The notes under the pieces were generated by a model that made no database searches, was not told where the DNA came from, and was given only the letters and a program-made list of their open reading frames with translations. Below, one piece after another: positions 1-9,026 of a stretch of 64,000 nt of DNA. Made by a program: the position numbers and the translations under genes. The stretch is from NCBI GenBank assembly GCA_017983695.1, contig JAGOAX010000012.1:1-64000 (forward strand). Direction: 5' to 3'. This DNA is from Ferruginibacter sp. Lineage in GTDB: Bacteria; Bacteroidota; Bacteroidia; Chitinophagales; Chitinophagaceae. Numbering within the stretch: position 1 is the stretch's first letter; each line of letters opens with the position of its first letter.

Positions 1-1043
<1,043 letters not shown>

Positions 1044-1214
1044 AAAGAAGTTTTGATCTGACTGTTGTATTTTCTCTCGAAATTATAACGTCAAATTCTA
1101 AATTAATATTTGCGCTAACATTACCTATTTGAATCCGAAGATTCGTGCTGTTGTTTCCAAACTTTCAAAGATCTTTTTGGCTTTACTTTTAGCCCCCTTT
1201 TTTAATTGGGAGTG

Positions 1215-1246
1215 CAAAGGTAAGGGCCTTTATTTTACTACCCAAA
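1215..1246 (-). promoter_or_regulatory. rRNA promoter, proximal copy
   Basis: On the minus strand there is a -33 element TTTG (complement of 1243-1246), 20 nt, then TACCTTTG (complement of 1215-1222). This matches the Bacteroidota primary-sigma consensus TTTG-N19/21-TAnnTTTG. Transcription would start near 1208, giving a 16S leader of about 165 nt. The flanking sequence closely resembles the distal copy at 1331-1361. Confidence 0.75.
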
Positions 1247-1330
1247 TTTTTCTTGAAATATTTTACTTTTTTTCAAAAAATTCAGGTCGATTTTTTTTAA
1301 GAACTACCGCTTTTTTTCAATTGCGGAGCG

Positions 1331-1361
1331 CAAAGATAGGAGTGTATGAATTGCTACCAAA
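1331..1361 (-). promoter_or_regulatory. rRNA promoter, distal copy
   Basis: On the minus strand there is TTTG (complement of 1358-1361), 19 nt, then TATCTTTG (complement of 1331-1338), a second full match to the Bacteroidota consensus. It lies about 115 nt upstream of the proximal promoter. Both copies are followed by a G/C-containing discriminator and an A/T-rich tract of similar sequence, so the pair looks like a local duplication. Confidence 0.7.
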
Positions 1362-1586
1362 ATAATTTAAGCAAATAGTTATTAACAAGGCCGAATTTAA
1401 GCAGCCAAAAAATCTATAATTCTTTACCACACTACATTACAGCGGTTATTTTTTTTTGAAAAAAGATTCAAACTTTTTTTGGCGAGATACCTGTAACTCA
1501 AAAATTTAAAGATTTTCAGTCTTTTAAGTGATTAACTAACTTGTAATCAACCCTTTTTTTTAAGTATGAAACATTAAAATAAAAAT

Positions 1587-2318
1587 CTAAACCGAGGGAA
1601 ATTCTACCTTTTGAAGAAATAAACCTTGTGGTGGAACAGAAAAATCTGCCTTTGTGCAGTCTTTTGCCTTAATAATACTTATAAACTCATCTATTGAAAT
1701 CTTATTTCTACCTACCTGTAACATTGTTCCTGTAAGCCCACGCACCATTCCCCTGAGGAAGCGGTTACTTTTTACCTTATAACTCAGTGCATCTTTTTCT
1801 ACCTTCCATTCGCTGTTTATAATCTTACAATTAGCTGTCTTGGCTTGGGTATTACGTTTTGAAAAAGTAGTAAAATCATGATGATTCATTAATTCTTCAG
1901 CCGCCTGCTGTATTAATGAGATATTAAGTGAATAAGGAAAGAAATAAGCTCTACCCTGAAGAAAAGGATCTTTATGCTGATATATATAGTATTCATATTC
2001 CCTGGAAAGTGCATCAAACCTGCAATGTGCATCATTATGAACCTGAAATATCCTTTTAACAACTATATCGTTGGGCAGAATGGCATTTAAATGATATGAA
2101 CTGTCTACTATTACCGATTCCGTATCGAAATGAAAGAAATTCTGCAATGCATGCACCCCTGCGTCAGTACGGGAGGACCCTGTAAGTTTAAATTCCTCTT
2201 TATAAAATATCTTGAGTGCTCTTTCTATTTCAGCCTGAACAGAATTGGCATTCTGCTGTATTTGAAAGCCTGAATAATTTGTACCCTTATAAGCAACCTC
2301 TATAAAATACCTTGACAT
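1587..2318 (-). CDS. truA: tRNA pseudouridine(38-40) synthase
   Basis: Converts uridines 38-40 in the anticodon stem-loop of many tRNAs to pseudouridine in the cytoplasm. The 243-residue protein has normal family length. It carries the TruA signature SSRTDAGVHA at residues 48-57, with the catalytic Asp at position 52. The C-terminal RNA-binding half is present, including the SNRFLRGMVRGL segment that family members use near the active site. The start is an ATG at 2318. It is followed only by the divergently placed rRNA promoters and preceded after about 30 nt by the KEEIKP-repeat protein gene on the same strand, so the two could be cotranscribed. Nothing unusual is seen. Confidence 0.95.
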   Translation of the reverse strand: MSRYFIEVAYKGTNYSGFQIQQNANSVQAEIERALKIFYKEEFKLTGSSRTDAGVHALQNFFHFDTESVIVDSSYHLNAILPNDIVVKRIFQVHNDAHCRFDALSREYEYYIYQHKDPFLQGRAYFFPYSLNISLIQQAAEELMNHHDFTTFSKRNTQAKTANCKIINSEWKVEKDALSYKVKSNRFLRGMVRGLTGTMLQVGRNKISIDEFISIIKAKDCTKADFSVPPQGLFLQKVEFPSV

Positions 2319-2347
2319 ATGCTGTGTTATTCAAGAGATAATGGAAT

Positions 2348-3727
2348 TTAATGCCGGATCATTACTTTAAACCGGTTTACGAAGTAAGTATCCGTTAACT
2401 GTGTTTCCAATGAACCAAAATTGTAAGAATCGGATACAAAAGGATATGCCGCATCAAAGATTTTGTATTTACCCTCATCTTTTAAAAATAAGACACTAAG
2501 ATTTTTTACCTGTTCTGTTGTAAAACATTTTGACTTGAATGTTTTCTTTGCAATAGTAATCATACCGTCATCATTATTTTCTGCAGCCATTTTTTTTCGG
2601 AGTTTTAGAAAGTCATCTTCTGTTGCAAAATTTTTACAATCGGAATTTATCATTAACGGCTTTACGATATTTTCTTTTACAGGTTCCGGTGCTTTTACCG
2701 TATCGACTTTTTTTTCTGTTATAACGATTGGTACTACAGGGGTTGAAATACTATCGACCCTGGCATTTGGATTGGGAAGCTCAATATCAATAAACTTTGT
2801 CTCAGTTTTTTTTTCTTCCTCCTGTTTAATCTCAATCTTAGGCTCTTCTGCTTTCATTTCTGGTTGAATGACAACAGGTACAATTTCAACAGGTATAAAA
2901 AGCCTTACTGTATCAGGTTTACCGTTTACGACATCTATATAAATCATTTCTGTACCATCAGCACCAGCACTGCTTAGTAACTTTGTTATTTGAGACACCG
3001 GGATTACCGGTTCATCTTTTTTAATTTCTTCTACAGGTTTTATTTCTTCTTTAATTATGGGCTTAACATCTTCTTTTTTGGTTTCATCAACAGGCTTTAT
3101 TTCTTCCTTGCTAACAGCTTTTACGGAATCTTCTTTTTTAATTTCTTCTATAGTTTTTATCTCTTCCTTAATTACAGGCTTTATTTCTTCCTGAGTAACA
3201 GCTTTTACAGAATCTGCTATTTTAATCTCTTCAACAGGTTTTATTTCTTCCTTAATTACAGGTTTAACTTCTTCTGTTTTAGCAATTGAAGGATCGTTGA
3301 TTACATTAGAAAGTATTTTAGAGAAATCGTCTGTTTTATCAATTAATACCACAGCCTGATCCTCAACAGTCTTTTCCCCTGCCATTATTACTTCTAATGT
3401 TTGCAAATTGAATAACCCCCACCCTTTATCTCCAAAATTTTTTAACAGGTACCCATTGTCATTCTTATTTACAGTACAGGCAAAGTTTTGCTCAGGCCAT
3501 ATGTTTTTAGGAAAACCAAGGGTAAGTGTATAAGCTCCATCCTGCAGTTTGGGAATTATAAGATAACCTGAAGCTGATGAACTAAGCAGTTTTTTATCAA
3601 GCTTAACATAAAAAGGCTGTTTATTTTCTGTTTGCAGGTAAACAAAATGATTTTGCTGGGCAAATAAACCAAAAGAAAAAAATAGCAGAAAAAAAACTGT
3701 AACTGATCTTATAAATAACATGTTCAT
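2348..3727 (-). CDS. Exported KEEIKP-repeat protein with C-terminal DUF4476-like domain
   Basis: Function unknown. A Sec signal peptide (about residues 1-23, ending FAQ) suggests periplasmic or surface location. Residues 25-115 form a compact domain beginning QNHFVYLQTENKQPFYVKL. Residues 152-245 are a charged degenerate repeat built on KEEIKPV/EEIKK. Further acidic, Pro/Glu-rich linker follows to about 355. Residues 360-455 have Cys364 and Cys401 and resemble DUF4476, a helical domain common in Bacteroidota. The repeat region should be extended or coiled and may span the periplasm or peptidoglycan. ATG codons are at residues 1 and 3; either could start translation. The nucleotide repeat makes expansion or contraction by slippage plausible. 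DUF4476 assignment is from pattern memory and should be treated as tentative. Confidence 0.75.
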   Translation of the reverse strand: MNMLFIRSVTVFFLLFFSFGLFAQQNHFVYLQTENKQPFYVKLDKKLLSSSASGYLIIPKLQDGAYTLTLGFPKNIWPEQNFACTVNKNDNGYLLKNFGDKGWGLFNLQTLEVIMAGEKTVEDQAVVLIDKTDDFSKILSNVINDPSIAKTEEVKPVIKEEIKPVEEIKIADSVKAVTQEEIKPVIKEEIKTIEEIKKEDSVKAVSKEEIKPVDETKKEDVKPIIKEEIKPVEEIKKDEPVIPVSQITKLLSSAGADGTEMIYIDVVNGKPDTVRLFIPVEIVPVVIQPEMKAEEPKIEIKQEEEKKTETKFIDIELPNPNARVDSISTPVVPIVITEKKVDTVKAPEPVKENIVKPLMINSDCKNFATEDDFLKLRKKMAAENNDDGMITIAKKTFKSKCFTTEQVKNLSVLFLKDEGKYKIFDAAYPFVSDSYNFGSLETQLTDTYFVNRFKVMIRH

Positions 3728-3930
3728 TTATTAAACTAAATTATCCGGAATAAAAATTAGAAAAGCCTGATAGAGCAATGCCATTGAGCGGATTGCGACC
3801 GAACAGTGCTTAACCAGGGTATTAAAGCCCGTATCAAAAATACTTATTAATACAATTCTTTTGCCATTTATATAAATATTGACTTTTATTTAAGTTTAGT
3901 CAGCTTATTTTTGACACTTAAATTCAGGAT

Positions 3931-6375
3931 ATGAAGAAATTTATTTTTGCATTGGCTATAGCTATAAGCCCGTTTTTAATTATGGCCCAAGGTAATGTTG
4001 AGGCTAAAGACAGCAGCTGGAAAAAAATATACAGAGCTACCACTACTAAAATCAATGACCTTATACATACTAAACTTGATGTAAGATTTGATTATACCAA
4101 AGCATGGATGTATGGCAAAGAATGGCTGACGTTAAAACCACATTTTTACCCTACCGATTCGTTAACATTAGATGCCAAGGGGATGGAACTAAAGGAAATT
4201 GCTATAATAAAGGGAGCTTCTAAAGCGCCTTTGAAATACAATTATGATGGCTGGCAAATAAGAATAAGCCTGGATAAAATTTATAAAGCAGGAGAAACCT
4301 ATACTATATATATTGATTATACCAGTAAGCCTAACGAGGTTAAAGTAATGGGCAGTGCTGCTATTAATGATGCTAAAGGCTTATACTTTATTAATCCAAC
4401 GGGAGAAGATAAAGACAAGCCTACACAGATATGGACACAGGGTGAAACTGAAGCCAACAGTGTTTGGATGCCTACGATTGATAAACCCAACCAAAAAACC
4501 ACCCAGGAAATTTACATGACCGTACCTGAAAAATATGTAACCCTTAGCAATGGTTTATTAAAAAGCCAGAAGAAAAACACTGATGGCACCAGAACTGATT
4601 ACTGGAAGATGGATCTGCCTCATTCACCATACCTGTTTTTTATGGGTGTGGGAGACTTTACAATTATTAAAGACAGTTATAAGGGTAAAGAAGTTAGTTA
4701 TTATGTAGAAAAAAGCCAGGCACCCTACGCAAAAGCTGTGTTTGGATTAACGCCGGAAATGATGAAATTTTTTTCGGAGAAACTTGGAGTTGAATTTCCA
4801 TGGCAAAAATATAACCAGATTGTAGGAAGAGATTATGTAAGCGGTGCTATGGAAAACACCACAGCTACCCTTCACCAGGAAAGTGCCTACCAAAATGCCC
4901 GGCAATTAACTGATGGCAATAGCTGGGAGACAGTGATAGCGCATGAATTGTTTCATCAATGGTTTGGAGATTTGGTAACTACCGAAAGCTGGAGCAATAT
5001 TACGGTTAATGAATCGATGGCAGATTACAGCCAAACACTTTGGATGGAATATAAACACGGCAAAGATGCAGGCGATGCTGAAAACCAGGATGGGCTAACA
5101 CAATATTTATCTAACCCCGAAGAAGTAGAAAAACACCTGGTACGTTTTAAGTACAGTGATAAAGAAGATATGTTTGACCTGGTGAGTTACCAAAAAGGTG
5201 GCCGTGTGTTACATATGCTGCGTAATTATGTAGGTGATGATGCTTTTTTTAAATCGTTGAATAATTACCTGACCACTAATAAATTTAAAAACGGAGAAGC
5301 TACCCAGCTGCGTTTGGCATTTGAAGAAGTAACCGGGCAGGATTTAAACTGGTACTGGAACCAATGGTATTTTGGTAATGGGCACCCGGTATTGACCATT
5401 AATTATAAATATGATGATACCAGGGGAAAAGCGATTGTTACTATTGAGCAAACGCAAACCACAGGCAAAATTTTTAAACTGCCCATTGCAATTGATATTT
5501 ATACTGGCGCAAAAAAAGCAAGGCATAATGTATGGGCCGAAAACAGGATTGACAGTTTTACTTTCAGTTATACAAAAAGACCCGACCTGATAAATGTTGA
5601 TGCTGATAAAATTTTATTGTGCGAAAAAACGGATAATAAAACTGCTGACAATTATATTCACCAGATTAAATATGCGCCTTTATATTTAGACAGAAAAGAA
5701 GCGCTTGAATATTTTGCAGAAAATGAAATGAAAGAACTTGCAGAAGGTTTAAAAGACAAATTTGGTTCGTTAAGAGAATATTCAATTTACAAAATTTCGG
5801 AAGGGAAGTTTTTTAAAGATGCTGCAGTTATAAAAACTGTGGAAGAAATTGCTGCAAAAGAAACCTATAAAAAAGCAAAAGCCGCTGCCCTGGAATTTTT
5901 GGCTAAAACGGCAGATAAAAAATACCTGGGTATTTTTAAAACCAATATTAACGATTCATCTTACAGTGTTGCTGGTGCTGCATTAGACGGGCTTGCTGTA
6001 CTGGAACCAGAGAATGCATACGATATTGCAAAAAAATACAGTACTGATGCTAAAGGCACTTTAGGTGAGCTGGTAACTATCATACTAATGAGTGCAGGTG
6101 ATGTTGCTGATTTTGATTTAATTGCTGCACAGTTTGACCAGATTCCTGCAAGCGCTTCAAAACTTCAGATGGTGGACATGTTTTGTAGTTATTTAAAAAA
6201 TATTAGCAATACCGGAAATGTAAAAAAGGGAATTGACCTGGTAATAAAACTCAGAGCTGCATTGCCAAAACAATATAAAAATCTAACCGAGCCGGTTATT
6301 ACAGGAGCGCTAAGCAAACTGGGAAAAGCAAAAGGCAGAGAAATTGAAGATTATATTTCTTCTAAATTAAAATAG
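3931..6375 (+). CDS. M1-family zinc aminopeptidase, exported
   Basis: Removes N-terminal residues from peptides, probably in the periplasm given the signal peptide (residues 1-20, ending IMAQ). Family M1 hallmarks are complete: the GAMEN exopeptidase motif at 305-309, the zinc site HELFH at 338-342, and the third ligand Glu361 in NESMADY, 19 residues after the second His. The N-terminal beta-rich domain (about 40-250) and a C-terminal HEAT/ARM-like helical domain (about 590-814) fit the family. The length of 814 is typical. The ATG at 3931 is directly followed by the signal peptide. A TATTTTTG box at 3906-3913 could be a -7 element, but a well-spaced -33 is missing. It converges on the TPM genes across a shared terminator. 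Confidence 0.93.
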   Translation: MKKFIFALAIAISPFLIMAQGNVEAKDSSWKKIYRATTTKINDLIHTKLDVRFDYTKAWMYGKEWLTLKPHFYPTDSLTLDAKGMELKEIAIIKGASKAPLKYNYDGWQIRISLDKIYKAGETYTIYIDYTSKPNEVKVMGSAAINDAKGLYFINPTGEDKDKPTQIWTQGETEANSVWMPTIDKPNQKTTQEIYMTVPEKYVTLSNGLLKSQKKNTDGTRTDYWKMDLPHSPYLFFMGVGDFTIIKDSYKGKEVSYYVEKSQAPYAKAVFGLTPEMMKFFSEKLGVEFPWQKYNQIVGRDYVSGAMENTTATLHQESAYQNARQLTDGNSWETVIAHELFHQWFGDLVTTESWSNITVNESMADYSQTLWMEYKHGKDAGDAENQDGLTQYLSNPEEVEKHLVRFKYSDKEDMFDLVSYQKGGRVLHMLRNYVGDDAFFKSLNNYLTTNKFKNGEATQLRLAFEEVTGQDLNWYWNQWYFGNGHPVLTINYKYDDTRGKAIVTIEQTQTTGKIFKLPIAIDIYTGAKKARHNVWAENRIDSFTFSYTKRPDLINVDADKILLCEKTDNKTADNYIHQIKYAPLYLDRKEALEYFAENEMKELAEGLKDKFGSLREYSIYKISEGKFFKDAAVIKTVEEIAAKETYKKAKAAALEFLAKTADKKYLGIFKTNINDSSYSVAGAALDGLAVLEPENAYDIAKKYSTDAKGTLGELVTIILMSAGDVADFDLIAAQFDQIPASASKLQMVDMFCSYLKNISNTGNVKKGIDLVIKLRAALPKQYKNLTEPVITGALSKLGKAKGREIEDYISSKLK

Positions 6376-6391
6376 AAAAGCACAGCAAATT

Positions 6392-6422
6392 AAAAAGCCT
6401 TCAACTGAGTTGAAGGCTTTTT
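6392..6422. terminator. Bidirectional terminator
   Basis: A perfect 14-bp inverted repeat (6392-6405 with 6409-6422) with a TGA loop. The A-run and T-run ends serve both strands. It sits between the convergent aminopeptidase gene and the TPM gene at 6442. Confidence 0.9.
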
Positions 6423-6441
6423 TAATTACAATATTTTTTTT

Positions 6442-7230
6442 CTACCAATCGCCGCCGGCACCGCCGCCACCAAAACCGCCGCCACCGAAACCCCCAAATC
6501 CACCACCTCCGCCGCCGGAACTTCCTCCACCACCCCAACCGCCGCTACCACCGCCGCCCCACCAAATAGTTGGGCCTGCAAAGCCTCTGTATCCCCTGCG
6601 GCTCATATAAGAACCGCCGCCGCCACCTCTTGAACTTATTGAAAGAAAAACTATAACCAGTATAATGATGAAAATTATTTTAAATACAGAAGAACCTATT
6701 TTTCCTTTGCCATAACCTTTAGGCGCTGCATATTTTCCTTCTGTTGCTTTTATTATTGCAGTGGTTCCATTTTCAAATGCCCGGTAAAAATCACCGCCTT
6801 TTAAATAAGGTATTACTTCGTTGTTTACAATTTCCGAACAGGTATAGTCTGGTAATACACCTTCCAGTCCAATTCCCGAAGCAATAAAAACTTTCCGCTT
6901 TGTATTATCCTTACTTCGGTAAACTAAAAAAACAACCCCGTTATCAAAGTTGGCATTTCCAACACCCCAATTTTTACCAAGCGCAACTGCATAATCTCCG
7001 GCGTCCATTCCTTTAATATCATCTATGGTTACAATGGTTATTTGTGTAGAGGTACGTTTATCAAAGTCAACCAGTTTTTGTTCAAGCGCCTGTTCCTGAT
7101 CACGTGTTAACAGCTTCAGGTAATCATTCACCAGTTTTGGCGGATTTGCTTTTGGCGGAAAATCCTGTGCAAATGTTTGTACAGAAACAAACGCCAGCAG
7201 CAATAAAAAAATATGTTTTATAAATTTCAT
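6442..7230 (-). CDS. TPM-domain protein with transmembrane segment and glycine-rich tail (YgcG-like)
   Basis: A 262-residue membrane protein: signal peptide 1-21, TPM domain about 29-165, basic linker, transmembrane helix about 183-198, then a Gly-rich tail (201-262) that is mostly Gly with Ser, Phe and Trp. This is the classic YgcG layout, where the TPM domain faces the periplasm. TPM domains bind divalent metals; some have phosphatase activity or help photosystem II assembly in plants, but the bacterial role is unsettled. It is the last gene of a four-gene minus-strand cluster (LemA, LemA, TPM, TPM), a conserved Bacteroidota pairing. The tail is very GC-rich at DNA level (6445-6625), unlike the flanks, because of repeated glycine codons. 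Confidence 0.88.
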   Translation of the reverse strand: MKFIKHIFLLLLAFVSVQTFAQDFPPKANPPKLVNDYLKLLTRDQEQALEQKLVDFDKRTSTQITIVTIDDIKGMDAGDYAVALGKNWGVGNANFDNGVVFLVYRSKDNTKRKVFIASGIGLEGVLPDYTCSEIVNNEVIPYLKGGDFYRAFENGTTAIIKATEGKYAAPKGYGKGKIGSSVFKIIFIIILVIVFLSISSRGGGGGSYMSRRGYRGFAGPTIWWGGGGSGGWGGGGSSGGGGGGFGGFGGGGFGGGGAGGDW

Positions 7231-7241
7231 TACAGTTTTAA

Positions 7242-7703
7242 TTACTTGCCAAATACAATTTCATCCGGCAATTCGTTTTTATCATCGTTAGGCTCGTAAG
7301 GAAATTCTTTTTGCAATGTTTGCCCTATCATTGTAATAGCATTGCAAATTCCTGTGATGTGGTTTTCTTTTTTTATTTCCTGCAACATTTGTTGTACTGC
7401 ATTTTGCCAAAACTCCTTTCCTACCCTTGCATGTATGCCCTCATCACCATATATTGCCAACTGTCGGTCTTTTAACGCCACATAAAGCAATACTCCATTG
7501 TGTTCATCTGTATTATTCATTTTTAATCCAAAGAAAATTTCTATAGCTCTGTCAACCGGGTCAACAAAGCGGCAATGGCTTTCTACATACACCCTTACTT
7601 CGCCACTGGTATATTTTTCAGCGGCACGTATGGCAGTAACAACCTGCTCTTCATCGGCAGCCGATAATAATTTTTTCTTTTTAAAAAAAGGAAATAGTGC
7701 CAC
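7242..7703 (-). CDS. Short TPM-domain protein without signal peptide
   Basis: A 153-residue TPM-domain protein related to the neighbour at 6442 but lacking signal peptide, membrane helix and Gly-rich tail. The domain covers about residues 15-130, including GEVRVYVE, NGVLLYVALKDRQLAIYGD and the closing helices. A basic N-terminal patch (FFKKKK) may bind membranes or acidic partners. The start is GTG at 7703, six nucleotides after the LemA stop, which supports translational linkage; no in-frame ATG is close. The function is unknown; its place between LemA and exported TPM genes suggests a shared complex. Confidence 0.82.
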   Translation of the reverse strand: MALFPFFKKKKLLSAADEEQVVTAIRAAEKYTSGEVRVYVESHCRFVDPVDRAIEIFFGLKMNNTDEHNGVLLYVALKDRQLAIYGDEGIHARVGKEFWQNAVQQMLQEIKKENHITGICNAITMIGQTLQKEFPYEPNDDKNELPDEIVFGK

Positions 7704-7709
7704 AGTTTT

Positions 7710-8309
7710 TTATTTTGTAAAATTTATTTCAGCAGCTTTATCTGTACCCATACCTGCTGTAAAACCCTCTTTAATTTTAAAGCCAAATAATTTTGCTGCT
7801 ATACTGGCCGGGAAAGAACGTACAGCTTTATTATAACCCATCACCGCTTCGTTAAAATCTTTTCTCGAAAATTTTATCCTGCGTTCTGTTCCTTCCAACT
7901 GATCGAGCAATCTTAAAAAACCTGTTGTAGTTTTTACATCGGGATATTTTTCTATTACCGCAATAACCCGGTTTGCTGCTATTGCCACTTCACTGTTTGC
8001 TGCTTCTGTTTTTTTATAATTTTCGTAGCTGGCATCGCCGCTTACATTTACTGCTGCAGCTTTTGCCCTGGCTTCTGTTAACTTAACCAAAACATCTTTT
8101 TCGTATTCTGATGATTGCTTTACTGTTGAAACAAGATTGGGAACCAGGTCCACCCTGCGCTGGTAATCACTCTGCACATTGTTCCAGGCTTTAGTTACCT
8201 GCTCCTGTTTACGCACCAGCGAGTTGTAACTGGTATAAAAAAAAATGGCTAACAGCGCAATAATTATCAGCGCTGCTAACCTAAATGTTTTGCCCGGTTT
8301 ATTTGCCAT
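7710..8309 (-). CDS. LemA family protein, second copy
   Basis: A 199-residue LemA family member: short N-terminal cytoplasmic stretch, one transmembrane helix (about 11-27), then a long antiparallel helical domain. The family signature AWNNVQSDYQRRVDLVPNLV lies at about 41-60. LemA proteins are anchored in the cytoplasmic membrane with the helical part outside; their molecular role is unresolved. This copy begins 5 nt after the first LemA gene ends and resembles it over the whole length (KxWNNVQS, KLFGFK..EGF near the C-terminus), so the pair arose by tandem duplication. Confidence 0.92.
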   Translation of the reverse strand: MANKPGKTFRLAALIIIALLAIFFYTSYNSLVRKQEQVTKAWNNVQSDYQRRVDLVPNLVSTVKQSSEYEKDVLVKLTEARAKAAAVNVSGDASYENYKKTEAANSEVAIAANRVIAVIEKYPDVKTTTGFLRLLDQLEGTERRIKFSRKDFNEAVMGYNKAVRSFPASIAAKLFGFKIKEGFTAGMGTDKAAEINFTK

Positions 8310-8314
8310 TGTTA

Positions 8315-8896
8315 TTAAAACTTAACTGGAGGAGCTTTTTCTGTTCCGGCATCTGCTTTAAATCCTTCTTTAGCTTTAAAGCCCAGCATACCTGCAATAA
8401 GATTACCCGGAAAAGAACGAACCTTTACATTATAAGTATTTATTGCTTCGTTAAATGCATTTCTCGAAGTTTTTACATCATTCTCAATTCCTTCAAGCTG
8501 GCCTTGTAATTTCATAAAGCTTTCGGTTGCTTTTAATTGCGGATATTGTTCTGCAACTACCAGCAAACGGCTTAATGAGCCTTTTAATTCTTCCTGTGCT
8601 TTTTGAAATTCAGCAACTTTCTCCGGAGAAAGATCGTTGGCATTTACGTTGATGGAAGTTGCTTTTGAACGGGCATTAATTACATCCGTTAATGTTTTCT
8701 GTTCAAAATTAGCAACGCCTTTAACAGTTTCTACCAACTGTCCGACAAGGTCAGAGCGTTTTTGATATTCGCTTTGCACATTGTTCCATGATTTTTTTAC
8801 ATTTTCATCCTGGCCCACCAAACCTCTTTGAGTGCTGATGCCCCAGATTACCAATACGGCAATAATTGCAAGAATTATTAAACCTGAACGTTTCAT
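8315..8896 (-). CDS. LemA family protein, first copy
   Basis: A 193-residue LemA protein and the first gene of the LemA-LemA-TPM-TPM cluster. A transmembrane helix covers about residues 4-20, then the signature SWNNVQSEYQKRSDLV at about 36-51 and a helical bundle ending in GFKAKEGFKADAGTEKAPPVKF-like sequence. Gaps to the following genes are 5, 6 and 11 nt, so the four genes are almost certainly one transcript. An ATG at 8896 starts just before the membrane helix. I found no full TTTG/TAnnTTTG promoter in the 8897-8990 gap. Confidence 0.92.
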   Translation of the reverse strand: MKRSGLIILAIIAVLVIWGISTQRGLVGQDENVKKSWNNVQSEYQKRSDLVGQLVETVKGVANFEQKTLTDVINARSKATSINVNANDLSPEKVAEFQKAQEELKGSLSRLLVVAEQYPQLKATESFMKLQGQLEGIENDVKTSRNAFNEAINTYNVKVRSFPGNLIAGMLGFKAKEGFKADAGTEKAPPVKF

Positions 8897-8991
8897 GTTT
8901 TTATTTTTTAGTTAAGGTGATAAAATTAATACTAATTTAAATACCTAAAGATTAATTCTTTTTAAATGGTAAGGTAACCTAAGCAATAAAA

Positions 8992-9017
8992 AAAGTCTCC
9001 TTTTTTAAGGAGACTTT
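8992..9017 (-). terminator. pgk terminator
   Basis: An 11-bp inverted repeat (8992-9002 with 9007-9017), TTTT loop, followed on the minus strand by a run of T. It lies 9 nt after the pgk stop codon. Confidence 0.88.
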
Positions 9018-9026
9018 AAGAATTTA

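Larger units (their letters stand above)
1044..1586. other. Intergenic region: 16S leader, promoters and truA 3' flank
   Basis: This 543-nt stretch has no credible gene. A reading frame at 1129-1365 overlaps both promoters and encodes a low-complexity Phe/Lys-rich peptide, so I treat it as chance. The region holds the 16S leader (about 1044-1208), the two tandem promoters, and A/T homopolymer-rich sequence up to the truA stop. I see no strong truA terminator hairpin. Confidence 0.7.

Noticed and set aside
1129..1365. 78-codon plus-strand frame upstream of 16S
   Set aside because: It overlaps both rRNA promoters and encodes a low-complexity Phe/Lys-rich peptide.
2463..3289. Long plus-strand frames antisense to the KEEIKP-repeat gene
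   Set aside because: They are composition artefacts of the Lys/Glu-rich repeat; the products are Phe/Tyr-rich low-complexity.
3906..3913. TATTTTTG as aminopeptidase promoter
   Set aside because: No properly spaced -33 element and the leader would be very short; kept only as a remark.
6410..6610. Proline-rich plus-strand frame
   Set aside because: It is the mirror of the glycine-rich tail of the TPM protein.
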